Origin: a virus
DNA: 22,148 bases
IMG/VR virus record: IMGVR_UViG_3300048837_000597
Coordinates: 1 to 22,148 of that record
Reading direction: 5' to 3' (one strand)
Shown here in pieces: positions 5,609 through 10,851 of this stretch. The notes beneath the pieces are model-generated. The model saw only the letters and a list, made by a program, of their open reading frames with translations. It searched no databases and had not been told where the DNA came from. A program made the translations under genes and the position numbers. Position 1 is the first letter of the stretch, and each line of letters opens with the position of its first letter.

Positions 5609-5821
5609 ATGGGCAACCACCCAAACCGAGGCCCGAAAGGGCCTTCTTCAAATCCGGCGCCAGCAGAAATTCGCGCGGCACGCGAGGCCGCAGGGCTTTC
5701 GCAAACTGCCGCCGGCCTGGTGGTGCATACCACTTGCCGGGTGTGGCAGCAGTGGGAGGCCGGAGACCGTCGCATGCATCCAGCGTTTTGGGAATTGTTC
5801 CGCATTAAAGTCGCCTCATAA
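5609..5821 (+). CDS. cassette 11, second gene: HTH regulator (antitoxin-like), 70 aa
   Basis: Residues ~20-65 (EIRAAREAAGLSQTAAGLVV, then RVWQQWEAGDRRMHPAFWEL) form an XRE-type helix-turn-helix of the short plasmid/phage class. The start lies one base after the TGA of the previous gene, and the stop TAA is in the left core of the following attC, as in ordinary integron cassettes. Autorepression at the 5268-5284 palindrome is likely. With the upstream gene it makes a self-contained, self-promoted module, the cassette type known in large chromosomal integrons. Confidence 0.75.
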   Translation: MGNHPNRGPKGPSSNPAPAEIRAAREAAGLSQTAAGLVVHTTCRVWQQWEAGDRRMHPAFWELFRIKVAS

Positions 5822-5885
5822 CCCGTCAGTCGAGCGGGACCTGTCGCATGAAGCCGCGCCAGGCCCCTCACTTTGTGCGTTAGGC
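5816..5885 (+). other. attC-like site 10
   Basis: Left core TCATAAC (5816-5822), spacer CCGTCA, arm GTCGAGCGGG; right arm CCCCTCAC, spacer, perfect core GTTAGGC (5879-5885). It follows the stop codon of the + strand gene directly, the canonical gene-attC order. Confidence 0.85.
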
Positions 5886-5886
5886 C

Positions 5887-6210
5887 TCAATGCGTCAGCA
5901 CCCAGCTTGATGACGGGTCGATGCCCATCTCTTTGCAGTGGCGCTTCAGGTGGATGATGTAGTTGTCCACGTTGGGCGCGGTGCGGCAGCACAGGTTGAC
6001 CATCTGCATGGCAAGGCCAGCGTCCTCCGTCAGGAAGTAGGTGCCGGCGCGGTCGCCCGGCTGGTACTCCACCTGGGCCAGGAAGGACATGCCTCGCGCA
6101 TGGCAGAGCTTCGCCAGCTCGGCCAGCTTTGGGGCGATCTCGGTGTCGTACCAAGCCTCACCCTCGGTTAACTCCGGCACTGCCGGGTCTTCGTTCGTCA
6201 TCACGGTCAT
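5887..6210 (-). CDS. cassette 12: conserved phage hypothetical protein, 107 aa
   Basis: After MTVMTNEDPAVPEL come EGEAWYDTEIAPKLAELAKL, CHARGMSFLAQVEYQPGD and a C-terminal helix with NVDNYIIHLKRHC. It looks like a compact alpha/beta protein of a type seen in early phage gene sets, without assigned function. The ATG at 6208-6210 has GGAGAGTGAC upstream. The stop TGA (5887-5889) lies one base beyond the GTTAGGC core. The ~105 bases between its start and the next attC hold GC-rich hairpins but no ORF I can support. Confidence 0.65.
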   Translation of the reverse strand: MTVMTNEDPAVPELTEGEAWYDTEIAPKLAELAKLCHARGMSFLAQVEYQPGDRAGTYFLTEDAGLAMQMVNLCCRTAPNVDNYIIHLKRHCKEMGIDPSSSWVLTH

Positions 6211-6314
6211 CGTCACTCTCCGCAAGGCCTGCGGCCCTGCTCGGTTGTTAAAGCGCCCGGGCCTGTGGCCCCGGCTTCGTGTGGCGCGCTGCGCCCTGGG
6301 TGTGTGGCTGCCAG

Positions 6315-6371
6315 GCCTAACACGTCGGTCAAGCGGACTGCTGACCGCAGCTGCTTACCTTGGGGTTGGGC
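6315..6371 (+). other. attC-like site 11
   Basis: Left core GCCTAAC (6315-6321), spacer ACGTCG, arm GTCAAGCGG; right arm GCTTAC, spacer, right core GTTGGGC (6365-6371). Short (57 bp) and close to textbook attC. Confidence 0.8.
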
Positions 6372-6374
6372 ATC

Positions 6375-6638
6375 TTAGTCCCGCGCATAGCCGCCGCCAA
6401 TTACAAACACTTTGCGCATTTTCTCGGTGCCATCCTTGTTGATGGCCGTACAACCATCGTCATCGGCCATCGTGATCGTGTCGGCCTTTGCCTCGGTCAC
6501 GTCAAGGATTGCCACACCGTCGATTTCGCACGGATGGTAGAAGCTCGCTTTGTTCACGCACACAGGGCGTCGGCCCTGACCGCTCTCTACCAATTCGCAA
6601 AGTATCTTGTGCAGTTTCGCCACCGTCATTGTTGCCAT
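6375..6638 (-). CDS. cassette 13: phage-type hypothetical protein, 87 aa
   Basis: MATMTVAKLHKILCELVESG then RRPVCVNKASFYHPCEIDGV and a C-terminal MRKVFVIGGGYARD. The pattern of an N-terminal helix, a V-x-V strand near residue 25 and a final strand resembles the many small phage early proteins that start MTV.EL...L. The start at 6636-6638 follows AGGACGAAAGGC. The stop TAA (6375-6377) is four bases past the site core. Function unknown. Confidence 0.6.
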   Translation of the reverse strand: MATMTVAKLHKILCELVESGQGRRPVCVNKASFYHPCEIDGVAILDVTEAKADTITMADDDGCTAINKDGTEKMRKVFVIGGGYARD

Positions 6639-6664
6639 GCCTTTCGTCCTTTCCGAGCCGCGAG

Positions 6665-6736
6665 GCCCAACCCTACGGTGCAGGGGATCGGCCACAAGCT
6701 GCGCTTGTGTCCTCCCCCTGACCTTGCACGTTGGCC
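6665..6736 (+). other. attC-like site 12
   Basis: Left core GCCCAAC (6665-6671), spacer CCTACG, arm GTGCAGGGG; apical CACAAGCTGCGCTTGTG; right arm CCCCTGAC, right core GTTGGCC (6730-6736). Same arms as site 6 but a different apex. Confidence 0.85.
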
Positions 6737-6957
6737 GTCACCATTGACCGCGCCACTGCGATCACATACCTATGCTCTTTCAGCATGGCTCCTTGGTCGC
6801 CTCCGCACTCCGTTCTGCGTTCGGCTTCCTCGTATATTTCAATGAGCCGAATGACTGCTTGCTTTAACGATGAAACCTGGTCATTCAAATCAGACGCCGC
6901 CTTGTGCGCGTCGGTGTGCCTGGTGTTTATCAAGATCACGTAGTCGTCGCCACCCAT
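6673..6957 (-). CDS. cassette 14: small helical protein, 94 aa
   Basis: MGGDDYVILINTRHTDAHKA is followed by a long amphipathic helix (residues ~20-55; LNDQVSSLKQAVIRLIEIYE) likely to form a coiled coil, then EHRYVIAVARSMVTA. The start at 6955-6957 is preceded by AGAGG. From about TANVQGQ on, the frame translates attC site 12 and stops with TAG next to its left core. No family recognised. Confidence 0.6.
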   Translation of the reverse strand: MGGDDYVILINTRHTDAHKAASDLNDQVSSLKQAVIRLIEIYEEAERRTECGGDQGAMLKEHRYVIAVARSMVTANVQGQGEDTSAACGRSPAP

Positions 6958-6990
6958 GTCAAAATCCTCTCTTTGTGGTAAATCAGCGCC

Positions 6991-7061
6991 GGCCAACAAC
7001 CGCATCGAGAGGGACGCCCGGCGATAAAGCCGCCGGGCGTCCCTCATGCGGAGCGTTATAC
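6991..7061 (+). other. attC-like site 13
   Basis: Left core GGCCAAC (6991-6997); arm GCATCGAGAGGG, GC-rich stem GACGCCCGGCG with its complement, right arm ending in CCCTCATGC, right core GTTATAC (7055-7061). The left arm has two extra bases (GCATCGAGAGGG against GCATGAGGG). Confidence 0.75.
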
Positions 7062-7592
7062 GGCTTCCAGTGCGAACTGCTCCGGGCACTGGTGCGCCAC
7101 CTTCCACTTCTCCCACGCATCGCTCACGGCACCGCTGCCGGGGAACAGGTCGTGAAAGTCATCCTCTGGCGTCAGGTTCAAGCCATCAAAAACCCAAAAA
7201 CAAAACTTGTCCGGCTTTGCTCCGGGGAACCCGCGCCGCATGGCTATCGGCTCGGCCACGAAGTCGCGCCAAGTGTCCTGCTCCCGCGTGCGGTTCCGGG
7301 CAAAGCGGAAAATCACAGGCTCCCACGCCCAGGCCCTCGTCACGTTTGCTTTGAAGGCCGCGAACGGCTTAACCCATGCAGCCACCCTCACATCGTCCGG
7401 GCACATCGCCAGAATCGTGCGTAGGCTCGGTTCGTGCAGGCTCAGTGCCCAGGTGTCGAACTCGTCGCACAGGCGCTCTATCAGCCGTTGGTGCGCTTCC
7501 GGCGTGTCGTACTCTGCCGCCTCGTCGTGTCGGTCGCCGTAGTGCTTGGCACCGCAGCCGAGGTATGGCGGGTCTGCGTAGGCTGCCTTCAT
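7056..7592 (-). CDS. cassette 15: DNA adenine methyltransferase-like (DPPY) protein
   Basis: 178 residues. MKAAYADPPYLG places the catalytic DPPY motif at 7-10, right at the N-terminus. HYGDRHDEAAEYDTPEAHQR, TWALSLHEPSLRTILAMCPD and RVAAWVKPF follow, as in MT-A70-like or phage N6-adenine methyltransferases. The SAM-binding part is reduced, typical of the compact phage type. Protection of phage DNA from restriction is the likely role. The ATG at 7590-7592 has GAGG upstream; the stop TAA (7056-7058) is formed by the GTTATAC core of site 13. With cassette 3 this makes two methyltransferases of different chemistry in one array. Confidence 0.8.
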   Translation of the reverse strand: MKAAYADPPYLGCGAKHYGDRHDEAAEYDTPEAHQRLIERLCDEFDTWALSLHEPSLRTILAMCPDDVRVAAWVKPFAAFKANVTRAWAWEPVIFRFARNRTREQDTWRDFVAEPIAMRRGFPGAKPDKFCFWVFDGLNLTPEDDFHDLFPGSGAVSDAWEKWKVAHQCPEQFALEAV

Positions 7593-7612
7593 CGTGTCCT
7601 CAATCTCCAGCC

Positions 7613-7675
7613 GTATAACCCGTCGGTGCAGGGGACGCGCCGCAAGCGGCGCTCCCCTGACCTATGGCGTTCACC
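7613..7675 (+). other. attC-like site 14 (right boundary of the array)
   Basis: Left core GTATAAC (7613-7619), arm GTGCAGGGG, right arm CCCCTGAC, right core GTTCACC (7669-7675). Bases 7617-7672 repeat 4045-4100 exactly. The stop codon of the next phage gene lies inside this core. Confidence 0.85.
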
Positions 7676-7985
7676 GCACCACCTCCGCTCCACGGCAGCG
7701 CACGTAACCATCTTCCACACGCCACGCACGCATCCCGTTCAAACACATCGCCAAATCCTCCTCGGCATCCATCTTCTTCGCCTCCGCCACCAGCGCACGC
7801 GCTTCCGCTTCCTGCGCGGCGGCGTCCTGGTACTCCATGCGCCCGCTGATCGCCACCAGCACGGCCAGGACTGTGCCGATGACGATGCCCTTCACCAGTT
7901 CGCGGGCGAACGGCGCGGGATCTGGATGCGCTTTCTGCCAGCGCAGGCCGCGCGCCATGCGCCATTTCGTGAGGTAGACGTGCAT
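7671..7985 (-). CDS. small single-pass membrane protein, 104 aa
   Basis: A short cytoplasmic start (MHVYLTKWRMARGLRWQ) is followed by a transmembrane helix (about residues 32-50, LVKGIVIGTVLAVLVAISG) and an Ala/Glu-rich coiled coil (EAEARALVAEAKKMDAEEDL), then a C-terminal region with two Cys (MCLNGMRAWRVEDGYVRCRG). It overlaps the stop of the next upstream gene (TGATG). The TGA stop at 7671-7673 falls in the last attC core. It is the first gene upstream of the array in the leftward operon. Function unknown. Confidence 0.7.
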   Translation of the reverse strand: MHVYLTKWRMARGLRWQKAHPDPAPFARELVKGIVIGTVLAVLVAISGRMEYQDAAAQEAEARALVAEAKKMDAEEDLAMCLNGMRAWRVEDGYVRCRGAEVVR

Positions 7986-8179
7986 CAGGAGGCCTCCTTG
8001 ATCCTGCACACCTTGCGGCGCGTCTCGGCGGCGACGGCCGCGTCCTGCTCGGCCTGGCGCTGCGCTTCCGCTTCGATCTGCCGTCGCGCGCGGCGGAAGG
8101 TGGCGCCGATGTCGGTTGATTTGCTCGGCACGTAGGCGTGCGGATAGCGGTGCGCGTCGGTGAAGTTCGGGCGCTTCAT
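7985..8179 (-). CDS. small basic helical protein, 64 aa
   Basis: MKRPNFTDAHRYPHAYVPSK leads into a long charged helix (RRARRQIEAEAQRQAEQDAA) and ends VCRIKEAS. It is coupled at both ends: its ATG overlaps the TGA of the preceding gene and its TGA overlaps the ATG of the membrane protein. Uncharacterised. The position between a membrane protein and the exonuclease says only that it belongs to the early leftward operon. Confidence 0.6.
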   Translation of the reverse strand: MKRPNFTDAHRYPHAYVPSKSTDIGATFRRARRQIEAEAQRQAEQDAAVAAETRRKVCRIKEAS

Positions 8180-8400
8180 GCCGCCACCCCGCCGATCCGG
8201 TCGATGTCGCAGCAGCCGGCCGTGCGGTCGGTCTCTTCGTAGGCATCGCGCACAGCGATGCGGAACCAGCCGGGCAGCGGCTGCGGCGCGACGACGGTGT
8301 GCCCGTCCGGCGTGATGTAGAGGCCGCAGCCCTGGCGCTCGGCTTCGCGCGCGGCCTGGATGACGGTGGCGGTGTCCGGGATAATGGTGGCGGCGATCAT
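8176..8400 (-). CDS. hypothetical early phage protein, 74 aa
   Basis: MIAATIIPDTATVIQAAREA, then GCGLYITPDGHTVVAPQPLP, GWFRIAVRDAYEETDR and a CC pair near the end. This looks like a small alpha/beta domain. The ATG at 8398-8400 is preferred over one eight codons upstream because it overlaps the stop of the exonuclease gene, matching the ATGA coupling used along the operon. No family recognised. Confidence 0.6.
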   Translation of the reverse strand: MIAATIIPDTATVIQAAREAERQGCGLYITPDGHTVVAPQPLPGWFRIAVRDAYEETDRTAGCCDIDRIGGVAA

Positions 8401-9068
8401 GCGAACACCATTCGCTTGTGACACTGCCTGACAGCTTCCACGTCGGCCATGCAGTAGGCAGCCACTTCCTTATGCCTGCCGGCCTGCCAGTATTCGGCCA
8501 CTTTGGAGCCGTCCAAGTCGCCCTTGCTCGATGGCACACCCAGGGCGCGGCAGAGCTTGTCCAGACTGATGCGCCGCTCTCGCTCGGGATTCCATGCCGT
8601 CATGGTATCGAACACCTTGCCGTCCCACGGTTTAGTGTTGAACGGGATGAATGCCGGCGGCCGGATGCCATTGACGACGCACCGTTGCCAGAGGAAGCGC
8701 AGATCGAACGACAGGATGTTGTGACCGATGAAGATGGCGGACTGGCGTTCGGTGTAGTCGCTGATTCTGGCGGCCTCAATCAGCCAGGCGAAGAAGGCGG
8801 TAATCGTCTCCGCCTCGTCGCCATAGCGAACATCGGCGGCGTCGTCATTGACGGCAAAGCCGATGCAGCAGATCCGCCCGAAGGTGCCGTCCAGTGCTGT
8901 CTTCTTGACCGCCTCCAGCAAGGCGCCGGGCTTCTCGTCACGTTCCCACGCCTCAATAGTCTCGGCCTTCTTGAGATTACCGGGCGGCCTGATGCCGGCG
9001 GCGATGTCGGCAATGATGGCCGGATCGTCGGAGGGGATCGTTTCGATATCCATAAAAATTAGACTCAT
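8397..9068 (-). CDS. DEDDy 3'-5' exonuclease (PolB-like exonuclease domain)
   Basis: 223 residues. FMDIETIP holds the first catalytic pair (Asp7, Glu9). FIGHNILSFDLRFL supplies Asp122, and YCMADVEAV (Tyr205, Asp209) is the ExoIII motif of the DEDDy subgroup. The architecture matches the predicted 3'-5' exonucleases related to the proofreading domain of family B polymerases that occur as stand-alone phage proteins. No polymerase domain is present. Its place next to an SSB-like gene suggests DNA replication or recombination work. The ATG at 9066-9068 follows AAGGTG and overlaps the stop of the 26-residue ORF upstream. Confidence 0.85.
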   Translation of the reverse strand: MSLIFMDIETIPSDDPAIIADIAAGIRPPGNLKKAETIEAWERDEKPGALLEAVKKTALDGTFGRICCIGFAVNDDAADVRYGDEAETITAFFAWLIEAARISDYTERQSAIFIGHNILSFDLRFLWQRCVVNGIRPPAFIPFNTKPWDGKVFDTMTAWNPERERRISLDKLCRALGVPSSKGDLDGSKVAEYWQAGRHKEVAAYCMADVEAVRQCHKRMVFA

Positions 9069-9145
9069 AATTTCACCTTATTATTGCTGTTTGCTTTTCT
9101 GTCGCGCTGGCTTGCGCATCCTTGAATAGAACAGATATTGGCCAT
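9065..9145 (-). CDS. 26-residue Cys-containing ORF bridging two genes
   Basis: MANICSIQGCASQRDRKANS then NNKVKL. Its ATG (9143-9145) shares bases with the TGA of the SSB-like gene (TGATG), and its TGA shares bases with the exonuclease ATG (ATGA). The exact fit at both ends, with a GAGGAG upstream, supports translation despite the length. The two Cys (CSIQGC) could bind metal only with a partner. Function unknown. Confidence 0.5.
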   Translation of the reverse strand: MANICSIQGCASQRDRKANSNNKVKL

Positions 9146-9885
9146 CAGAACGGCTCCTCTTCGCCCTTCCACGGCATGTCGTCGGGCATATCTTCGAATC
9201 CGCTCTTTCCGTTCTGCGGCGGAATCTCGGCCTCTGTTTCGCGTTGCACCTGTGCTGCTTCGGTACGCGGCTTCTTGAAGTAGCCTTCAAGATATGCCTG
9301 CAGTTCGGCGTCGAGCGCCTTTGCGATGTTGTTAGCCTCATCGCTGACCGGAGCGACGGCGAATACCGGAGAGATAAAGATAACGCTGCCCTTCTTGCCT
9401 TCGGTGTGGCCCTTGATGGCAATCGCCTGCTCGTAAATGTCTTTCCGGTTCGCCTTCTTGAAGTCCATCCAGGCGGACAGCGCAGCCCCCTTCAGTTGAA
9501 GGTTGCCGAGCTTGTATTCGTCACCATCCCTGTACGCAATGTAGAGGGATGCAACAAAATGCCCGCCGTGCGCTGCTGCGCGATCCCTTATTTGCGCGTA
9601 GAAACCAACCGCCAATTCACCGCCCTTGAATGACTTGACAACCAGCGTTTCGTTCCTGGTGTCGCGCACTTCGTTGGAGAAGATTCCGGATTCGCTGGCC
9701 TCGTGCCAGCCTTTGATGCAGGCCAGTTCGTCGAGTAGCAGGAAGGCGAATTTATCGCCCACCTTGACGTTTTCCTTGGCCTCCTTGTTGTAGTAGCGGA
9801 TGCTGTCGCCGCCTTTGGCACCGTGCCATTCGAACCAGCGCGTGCAAGGATTTGCAAGATTGTCAGTTGGATTGCTTCTGCTCAT
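9145..9885 (-). CDS. single-stranded DNA-binding-like phage protein
   Basis: 246 residues. A globular N-terminal ~190 residues with GGDSIRYYNKEAKENVKVGD, FAFLLLDELACIKGWHEA and GHTEGKKGSVIFISPVF is followed by a charged linker and an acidic C-terminal tail ending MPWKGEEEPF. A conserved acidic tip ending in PF is the hallmark of bacterial and phage SSBs that recruit partners. The core does not look like a classical OB-fold SSB to me, so SSB-like is inferred from the tail and from the neighbouring exonuclease. GAAAGGAAATAACC precedes the ATG at 9883-9885. Confidence 0.6.
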   Translation of the reverse strand: MSRSNPTDNLANPCTRWFEWHGAKGGDSIRYYNKEAKENVKVGDKFAFLLLDELACIKGWHEASESGIFSNEVRDTRNETLVVKSFKGGELAVGFYAQIRDRAAAHGGHFVASLYIAYRDGDEYKLGNLQLKGAALSAWMDFKKANRKDIYEQAIAIKGHTEGKKGSVIFISPVFAVAPVSDEANNIAKALDAELQAYLEGYFKKPRTEAAQVQRETEAEIPPQNGKSGFEDMPDDMPWKGEEEPF

Positions 9886-10036
9886 GGTTATTTCCTTTCG
9901 CGGAATCTTTCACCGCATGGTTGAGAAACTCCTGATACTCCCGCTGCGCCTGTTCGTCGCGCAGCCATTCCTCGCGCTCCTGCATCAGGAGAGCGTATTC
10001 GTGGGCTGCCTGGCCATCCTCACGCCAATCTGTCAT
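9863..10036 (-). CDS. first gene of the leftward early operon, 57 aa helical protein
   Basis: MTDWREDGQAAHEYALLMQE begins a highly charged, probably single-helix or coiled-coil protein (REEWLRDEQAQREYQEFLNH). The ATG at 10034-10036 lies only nine bases after the -10 box of the PL-like promoter, so its mRNA should be nearly leaderless. The ORF overlaps the start of the SSB-like gene by 23 bases. As the first product of the leftward operon it is in the position of early regulators, but no function can be read. Confidence 0.7.
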   Translation of the reverse strand: MTDWREDGQAAHEYALLMQEREEWLRDEQAQREYQEFLNHAVKDSAKGNNHEQKQSN

Positions 10037-10045
10037 CGTGAAAAG

Positions 10046-10074
10046 ACTTTACCCGGAGGTAAAACCAATGTCAA
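10046..10074 (-). promoter_or_regulatory. PL-like leftward early promoter
   Basis: On the minus strand: TTGACA (10069-10074), a 17-base spacer, TAAAGT (10046-10051). The first start codon is at 10036, so the predicted transcript start leaves almost no 5' leader. It should drive the operon from 10036 through the cassette array. Confidence 0.8.
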
Positions 10075-10088
10075 TACCCTCGGGTAAA
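10048..10088. promoter_or_regulatory. left operator pair
   Basis: A 16-base site TTTACCCGGAGGTAAA (10048-10063, TTTACC-N4-GGTAAA) covers the -10 box. A related site (10073-10088, AATACC-CTCG-GGTAAA) abuts the -35. Their centres are 25 bp apart, the same geometry as the right operators. Confidence 0.7.
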
Positions 10089-10097
10089 TTATTTTTG

Positions 10098-10122
10098 CAA
10101 AAAAATCCCGCCATGCGGCGGG
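10098..10122 (-). terminator. rho-independent terminator of the immunity operon
   Basis: On the minus strand, stem CCCGCC/GGCGGG with a four-base loop (10107-10122) is followed by a run of seven T. It ends the repressor-immunity-HNH transcript just before the PL-like promoter. Confidence 0.8.
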
Positions 10123-10133
10123 GGGCTTGTGGA

Positions 10134-10433
10134 TCAGCGGATGCCGCGACACACCCTTACATCTTTGCGCGTCTTGGCTTTGTGTTCGTTTTCAGAAAGC
10201 CATTGCATGTTTGCCGGATGATCCCGCCCCCCAGCACACAGCGGTTTGATGTGGTCAATATGAAAGGTGGGGCATGGGCCGCGTGGTTGGCCGGTAGAGG
10301 GGCAGGGGTTGGCACGCTTGAAGGATGCCTTGGCGGCGGCGCTGCGGGGTTGTTTGGCGTCCGTGCCAAGCGCAAACAACAGAATCGCCAACGAGACGAT
10401 TATGTAGGTAAATCGCTTCCACAATGTTTGCAT
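10134..10433 (-). CDS. HNH endonuclease with N-terminal signal/anchor
   Basis: 99 residues. MQTLWKRFTYIIVSLAILLF (basic start, hydrophobic core, Ala-rich end near 26) looks like a signal peptide. It is followed by a compact HNH fold: two Cys (44, 54), HIDHIKPLCAGG with the catalytic Asp60-His61, NMQWL (Asn75) and HKAKTRKD (His84, Lys85). Export of a nuclease to the periplasm would let it meet incoming DNA. Its place after a superinfection-immunity gene in the repressor operon suggests a lysogenic exclusion function, which is inferred. A longer upstream frame exists but would lie inside the neighbouring gene. The ribosome site is weak; coupling to the upstream gene (34-base overlap) is likely. 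Confidence 0.7.
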   Translation of the reverse strand: MQTLWKRFTYIIVSLAILLFALGTDAKQPRSAAAKASFKRANPCPSTGQPRGPCPTFHIDHIKPLCAGGRDHPANMQWLSENEHKAKTRKDVRVCRGIR

Positions 10434-10777
10434 TTGATGGCGGCAAACAAAACCTGTTCGGCACAATATGGACAGGGTTTCGTATCCGATTCCACCGCCT
10501 TCGGCGGTAAGGCTTCGGGTTTCTTGAATGCCCACGCTGCCGCAATCACCCATCCGATCAGAGACCACCCGAAGAAAAAATTAACTAGAGCAATCGAGGA
10601 CAAATTTACGTGTTTTCGTTTCCACGCTTCGTATGTGGGAAGCATATAGAGCGCCGGGAATGTGACGAAAAACGATAGTGCGACGATTTTCCCGAAGGCA
10701 TTCAGCTCCGGTTCTTGCCCCATTCCCCACCCATAGAGCGCCAGCAACGTAAGCGCTACAAGTCTAACGGCGAACAT
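10400..10777 (-). CDS. superinfection-immunity-type membrane protein with C-terminal zinc ribbon
   Basis: 125 residues. Three hydrophobic helices (about 4-20, 31-47, 61-84) include LYMLPTYEAWKRKHVNLSSI and NFFFGWSLIGWVIAAAWAF, the signature of the superinfection-immunity family related to T4 Imm-type proteins, which block DNA entry of related phages. The tail has a zinc ribbon, CPYCAEQV...CKHCG (Cys 102, 105, 116, 119), common in longer members. GGTGGGG precedes the ATG at 10775-10777, which is preferred over a GTG four codons upstream. It is transcribed with the repressor, as expected for a gene expressed from the prophage. Confidence 0.85.
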   Translation of the reverse strand: MFAVRLVALTLLALYGWGMGQEPELNAFGKIVALSFFVTFPALYMLPTYEAWKRKHVNLSSIALVNFFFGWSLIGWVIAAAWAFKKPEALPPKAVESDTKPCPYCAEQVLFAAIKCKHCGSDLPT

Positions 10778-10851
10778 ATCGCACCCCACCTAGTTGTCAT
10801 TAAACAATGTGGTCTGTATATTGCCATGCTGGCGGTATTTGTCCAGAAAAA

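Larger units (their letters stand above)
827..7675 (+). mobile_element. integron-like cassette array (attC cluster without integrase) inside the phage early operon
   Basis: About 15 segments of roughly 0.2-0.9 kb, most with a single gene (one has none, one has two), are separated by imperfect inverted repeats with integron attC architecture. Each has a left core box RYYYAAC, a short spacer, a left arm, an apical hairpin, a matching right arm lacking one or two bases, a spacer and a right core box GTTRRRY. Boundaries fall after the G of GTTRRRY at 827, 1261, 1733, 2350, 2526, 2830, 3190 (degenerate), 4097, 4446, 4871, 5215, 5879, 6365, 6730, 7055 and 7669. The arm asymmetry gives the sites one common orientation (canonical on +). 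No intI-like gene or integron promoter is present in the window. Phage genes lie on both sides in the same leftward operon as the cassettes. The architecture is seen directly; mobility by an integron integrase acting in trans is inferred. Confidence 0.8.

Noticed and set aside
827-7675. Reading the repeats simply as rho-independent terminators or REP elements
   Set aside because: They lack T-tracts, lie between coupled genes of one operon, and share core boxes plus arm asymmetry that terminators and REP elements do not have.
827-7675. A CRISPR array
   Set aside because: Repeats are far apart, of variable sequence and separated by genes, with no uniform spacers.
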